Translations under genes and position numbers: made by a program
DNA from: Desulfosporosinus sp. OT
Lineage (GTDB): Bacteria; Bacillota; Desulfitobacteriia; Desulfitobacteriales; Desulfitobacteriaceae
Direction of reading: 5' to 3'
Assembly (NCBI RefSeq): GCF_000224515.1
Contig: NZ_AGAF01000250.1
Coordinates: forward strand, 1 to 38,526
DNA length: 38,526 bases
The notes under the pieces: generated by a model
What the model was told of the DNA's origin: nothing
The model's database searches: none
What the model saw: only the letters and a program-made list of their open reading frames with translations
In this document: one piece after another, positions 35,194 to 38,526 of the stretch
Layout of the letters: every line of letters starts with the position of its first letter
How positions within the stretch are numbered: the first letter of the stretch is position 1

Positions 35194-37590
35194 TCACCCC
35201 GCAGAGATCCCATGTTGAACGGTACGTTCGATGATCTCATTCTGAACATCTTTTCCCAGTTCCACAAAGTAAGCAGTATAGCCAGCCACACGTACCAGCA
35301 GTCCCTTGTGCTCTTCTGGGTTTTTCTGAGCCCGGATTAGTTTTGCTTGATCAATAACATTGAACTGCACATGATAGACCCCAAGGCTGCACATACTCTT
35401 CAGCAGCGCCATCATTTGGATTATGCCATTTTCGGTAGACAACATGGCTGGCTCCACTTTCATATTCAAAAGGGTCCCCTGGACGAAACGAGCGTGGGGA
35501 ATATTGGCCACCGACTTCAGCACCGAACCTGGGCCGTTGAAGTCCGTGCCTCCACTGGGACTGATGCCGTCGGCCAACGGTTTCCAGGCCTGGCGACCGG
35601 ACGGAAGTGCGCCAACCATAAGACCAAATGGTGTATTACCGGACACGGGGAGAATCCCTGGAGTCATGCGCCCAAATTTACTGTTGTACTTTTCAATCTC
35701 ATCAGCAATAAAGGTAAACATATCTCCCGCAATGTCATCCACTAGCGGGTCGTCGTTGCCATATTTCGGTGCATCAAGGCAGAGTTTGCGTAACTCTTCA
35801 AACCCTTTAAAATCTGAGTCTAAGGCCTCCAACAGTTGCGCCATAGTCGCCTGTCTGGTCTTATAGACAATATGCCGCACTGCAGCCATACTGTTGATCA
35901 AGTCCGCTACACCGATTAAAATAATACCGTTTCCCGCATTGTATTTTGCTCCACCCCAGGCGTAGTCGGAAGCCTTCTCGATACACTCCTTGAACGAAAA
36001 GGAAAGCGCTGGAACCGGCCGATCCAAGCAGATTTCGTCAATGACATGGCTCCCTTTCACGACAGCACGAACGACATATTCGATCTGCTTTTTCACGGCC
36101 GTTTGAAGCTCTTCGTAGGTTTGGAAATCGAGTGGATTTCCCGTTCGAGCAGATATATAGTGTCCGCTTTTTCTATTTTTACCGTCCAAAAGGGCGAACT
36201 CCATCACACTCCCCAGGTTGATGTCTGCCAGTGCTGTGTACTGACGCAGCCGCCCCTCCAAGTTGGTCTCCACGCAACCGCACGGATTCCAATTGAAGGC
36301 TTCTTTTAAGGGAATTCCCTTGTTCATTAACATCCTGATTCCAACATCGTCGTTATGAAACGCCGGAAATCCTGTGCCCAGACCGATGAGCTCCACGACT
36401 TTTCTTAGGAAAGAGTTCGGATTCTTAGCCAGACTGTAGCGAACCGACAGGGAGGGTTGGTACAGTTGCACTTCCATAGTTGCCTTGAGAATCATGTAGG
36501 AAAGATCGTTGACAGCATCTCTCCCTGTGTCATCCACTCCTCCAACGCAAACGTTCTGAAACATCGGATAACCTGCAGCGAATTCAGCAGTAACTGCATC
36601 CTGAAAGAGACACGGCTCACTGAATTTAATCCAGAGACAGTCGAGAAGTTCCTGCGCCTCGTCAGGGGTGAGCCGCCCCGCAGCCAGGTCGTCTTTGTAA
36701 TAAGGCCAAAGATACTGATCCATGCGCCCCGGGTTATAGCTAGCCGCATTCTGCTCCATCACGAGGCAGATCTGATAAAAATAAAGCGACTGCAAAGCTT
36801 CCCTAAATGTTCGCGCTGGATTGGCCGGAACGTGACGACAGACTAAAGCTATCTCCGTAAGTTCCTCTGTTCTCTGTGGATCTCTTTCTAAGGCTGCTAA
36901 GCGCTCGGCTTCCGCAGCATAGCGCTCCGCCAGCGTGACCATTCCTTCAGCCACAATCAAAAGAGATTTTAAATAGTAGTCCTTTTCGTAATCGCCTGGT
37001 ATTGTGATATCGAGTTTAGCTTTCCTATTTTCCACTACTTCTCTGATTTCCGAAACTCCTTCACGAATCAGCCACTCGTATCCAGCAGTCGTCTCCCCCC
37101 AACCACGCACAGCCTTGCGGTCAATGTATACCACTCCGTTATCCCGCAATTCACGCGTGTCGTCGGGAATTTGAACAAGCCACTCCTCGTAAGTTGAGTG
37201 GCCTTTCCAGTAGGGGCGGATTTCATCTTCAAAAATCTTTCGATTCTCAGGACTTAAATAAAACGGGTCGTAGCGCCGCTCGCTGATCGTTTCCAGTTCA
37301 TCATTCAGCACAGACCAGCACGTGTCGGCGCATAAAATACCAGCCCGTGTCTTGCTCCCGGAACTACCGACAATGAGTTCGTCGTCCCAGATCACAACAG
37401 TCTTCTCCCTGCACTGTTTACGAAACGCTTTGGCTTTACGTACAACAAGCGGATCCCCTTCAGCCTGCCGAAACCCCTCAGTGAGAATCTTGGCGTTCTC
37501 TAGGTCCATCTCAGGGCGAGTTTCCAGCACTCTCTTCTTCAGACGATCTACACGCTCTATGTATTTCTGTTTTTGAACCGCTTGAGACAT
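35194..37590 (-). CDS. Glycyl radical enzyme of unassigned substrate (PFL-like lyase/dehydratase)
   Basis: A 798-residue GRE. The thiyl Cys439 and base Glu441 lie in NPCGCVETN, with an additional Cys437 two residues before; the glycyl radical Gly770 lies in RVAGY. The CxE signature is that of dehydratase/lyase/eliminase GREs rather than pyruvate formate-lyase, which has CC. Compared with HypD it lacks the counterparts of Asp273 (WDAF replaced by AASY), Asp334 (TDFANI replaced by PMFQNV) and Tyr445, so it should not act on trans-4-hydroxyproline in the same way. Neighbours suggest an imino- or amino-acid substrate; a C-N lyase of the kind known as HplG is possible but unproven. GGGAGG precedes the ATG. 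Confidence 0.88.
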   Translation of the reverse strand: MSQAVQKQKYIERVDRLKKRVLETRPEMDLENAKILTEGFRQAEGDPLVVRKAKAFRKQCREKTVVIWDDELIVGSSGSKTRAGILCADTCWSVLNDELETISERRYDPFYLSPENRKIFEDEIRPYWKGHSTYEEWLVQIPDDTRELRDNGVVYIDRKAVRGWGETTAGYEWLIREGVSEIREVVENRKAKLDITIPGDYEKDYYLKSLLIVAEGMVTLAERYAAEAERLAALERDPQRTEELTEIALVCRHVPANPARTFREALQSLYFYQICLVMEQNAASYNPGRMDQYLWPYYKDDLAAGRLTPDEAQELLDCLWIKFSEPCLFQDAVTAEFAAGYPMFQNVCVGGVDDTGRDAVNDLSYMILKATMEVQLYQPSLSVRYSLAKNPNSFLRKVVELIGLGTGFPAFHNDDVGIRMLMNKGIPLKEAFNWNPCGCVETNLEGRLRQYTALADINLGSVMEFALLDGKNRKSGHYISARTGNPLDFQTYEELQTAVKKQIEYVVRAVVKGSHVIDEICLDRPVPALSFSFKECIEKASDYAWGGAKYNAGNGIILIGVADLINSMAAVRHIVYKTRQATMAQLLEALDSDFKGFEELRKLCLDAPKYGNDDPLVDDIAGDMFTFIADEIEKYNSKFGRMTPGILPVSGNTPFGLMVGALPSGRQAWKPLADGISPSGGTDFNGPGSVLKSVANIPHARFVQGTLLNMKVEPAMLSTENGIIQMMALLKSMCSLGVYHVQFNVIDQAKLIRAQKNPEEHKGLLVRVAGYTAYFVELGKDVQNEIIERTVQHGISAG

Positions 37591-37856
37591 ATCAAAGCCT
37601 CCCTTTGAGTATCTGTCGACATCACCCTAAGTATAGCTGAAATACTTACCTCCATCCAGTGTCTCTTTAGTCAGCTGGTTCTTCTTCACGTAGTACGAGT
37701 CCTAATTAGACCAACCACGTTCGTCAGTTAGTAAACTACAGGAAACCAGATTTTTAATTGGGACATGTCATAACTGTTGTGTCCTATTCGTACGAAAGGA
37801 GCACTGTAAAGAAAACTCGGCTGCCGCTTTAGTTGCTCTTATACTATCGAACTCGA

Positions 37857-37884
37857 AGAAAAAAGGCCACTCGAACGAGTGGCC
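37857..37884 (-). terminator. Strong hairpin with T-run on the minus strand
   Basis: GGCCACTC (37865-37872) pairs perfectly with GAGTGGCC (37877-37884) around GAAC; on the minus strand it is followed by TTTTTTC. No gene ends upstream of it inside the window, so it may terminate an untranslated transcript or one beginning beyond the window. Confidence 0.8.
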
Positions 37885-37902
37885 CTTACATTTAAATTTG
37901 AA

Positions 37903-38403
37903 TCCCGCAAAGTTCCTTCAGAATTAATGGATACACGGCTCGAGATTAATCTTCATCAAAATTTAACCAAATCGTTATTAACCAAAAAATCATAGGTTTG
38001 TAGCTAATACACCTTACAACCGCTGAAATAAAATCAGAAAAGAGATATTCCGTAAACCAACCTCGTAAGGGAATCAAGACCTTGACCTAACAAAAGATAA
38101 ACCAGTCAAAAACTAATTGAAGGCGATGAAACTAATCTGGACAAATCCTCCACTATTTCTTTGATTACTTTAGGTCTAACTGGAGTCACAATCAGAAAAA
38201 TTACTAAGGAGAAAATTTAGGTTTCGAGTCACTTAAAGTTAAACTTGACAACAATCTTGGCTTAACATACAGCAAAAAAGTTACACTTCAGATTACCCTA
38301 TGTGAACTCAACAACAAACTGACCACTTAAAGTTTTCCCAACTGACCAAACCAACTTACTATTAACTAGCTTACTACTTAAAAGTGAGAGGAACTTTGCG
38401 GGA
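37903..38403. repeat. 501-bp segment with perfect 15-bp inverted ends
   Basis: TCCCGCAAAGTTCCT (37903-37917) is exactly inverted at 38389-38403. The interior is AT-rich, has no meaningful coding frame, and contains ACTTAAAGT-like elements at 38231, 38325 and 38376. Both outer flanks carry hairpins (37865-37884 and 38426-38441). Size and inverted termini suggest a MITE-like element; I find no clear target duplication. Confidence 0.5.
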
Positions 38404-38420
38404 AATTTTTCTTCTACAAC

Positions 38421-38441
38421 AAAAACCACCCTTTTAGGTGG
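38421..38441 (-). terminator. Short hairpin with T-run on the minus strand
   Basis: CCACC (38426-38430) pairs with GGTGG (38437-38441); on the minus strand TTTTTG follows. It mirrors the position of the stronger hairpin at 37857-37884 relative to the 15-bp inverted repeats. Confidence 0.45.
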
Positions 38442-38526
38442 CTCCAATTCTTCGAAATCCAGCATTGACTTAACTAATTGCAATGCCTAAAAACTTCGAT
38501 GAATCGAAACTTTACCTAGCACGCGA

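Larger units (their letters stand above)
37591..38526. other. Gene-free end of the window
   Basis: No supported gene. From 37591 to 37856 is the upstream region of the GRE2 operon, in which I cannot place a convincing promoter. From 37857 to 38443 lies the symmetric element described separately. The remaining ~80 bases show nothing. Confidence 0.6.

Noticed and set aside
38298-38483. A 61-codon minus-strand frame near the window end
   Set aside because: It runs through the 38421-38441 hairpin and one of the 15-bp inverted repeats, has low-complexity sequence and no convincing ribosome binding site.

Overview
The window looks like part of the chromosome of a strictly anaerobic, moderately low-GC Firmicute of the Desulfosporosinus/Desulfitobacterium type (Clostridia). 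This is an inference from gene content: corrinoid methyltransferase genes with an ASKHA-type reductive activator, two oxygen-sensitive glycyl radical enzymes (GREs) with their activases, PcrA/LigA of Firmicute type, strong AGGAGG ribosome binding sites and frequent GTG/TTG starts. No rRNA, tRNA, CRISPR array, prophage or intact transposase is visible.

Layout. 1-3974 (minus): housekeeping genes pcrA, ppaC and the 5' part of ligA. 4069-4285: a hairpin and a decayed fragment of asnS. 4339-12378 (minus): a corrinoid-dependent methyl-transfer locus with a GntR/UTRA regulator, two corrinoid proteins, a DUF2284 protein, a pterin-binding methyltransferase, a UroD-family methyltransferase, a 56-residue protein, a DUF1638 protein and a 2Fe-2S/ASKHA activator. 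Three copies of a GTCTATAC-type operator sit upstream of gntR and of the DUF2284-led operon. 12558-16046: asnS, with a good promoter overlapping the end of a chemoreceptor gene. 16425-19400: an overlapping Uma2 / membrane MutS-like ATPase / TudS-like operon. 19438-28184: mixed genes (DUF815 ATPase, DNA glycosylase, DUF2164, CMD-like, ABC-F, zinc-ribbon protein with a structured leader, GDYXXLXY/DUF2157 pair, unknown protein, cupin, GNAT). 28286-28658: gene debris (frameshifted RelE/ParE-like toxin, sliver of hypD). 28725-37590: hydroxyproline/GRE region. 37591-38526: non-coding, with a ~500-bp segment bounded by perfect 15-bp inverted repeats.

How the genes may work together. In the methyl-transfer locus the UroD-family enzyme would move a methyl group from an unknown donor to a corrinoid protein, the pterin-binding enzyme would pass it to tetrahydrofolate, and the ASKHA protein would re-reduce inactive Co(II) corrinoid. 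In the hydroxyproline region HypD (all expected catalytic residues present) would dehydrate trans-4-hydroxy-L-proline to pyrroline-5-carboxylate. Divergently, a proline-racemase-family protein with the Cys/Thr signature of trans-3-hydroxy-L-proline dehydratase, plus an ornithine-cyclodeaminase-family reductase, would convert trans-3-hydroxy-L-proline to proline via pyrroline-2-carboxylate. Next to these lies a second GRE operon with two activases. Its GRE lacks the HypD substrate-binding residues, so its substrate is open; this is the best candidate in the window for undescribed chemistry.
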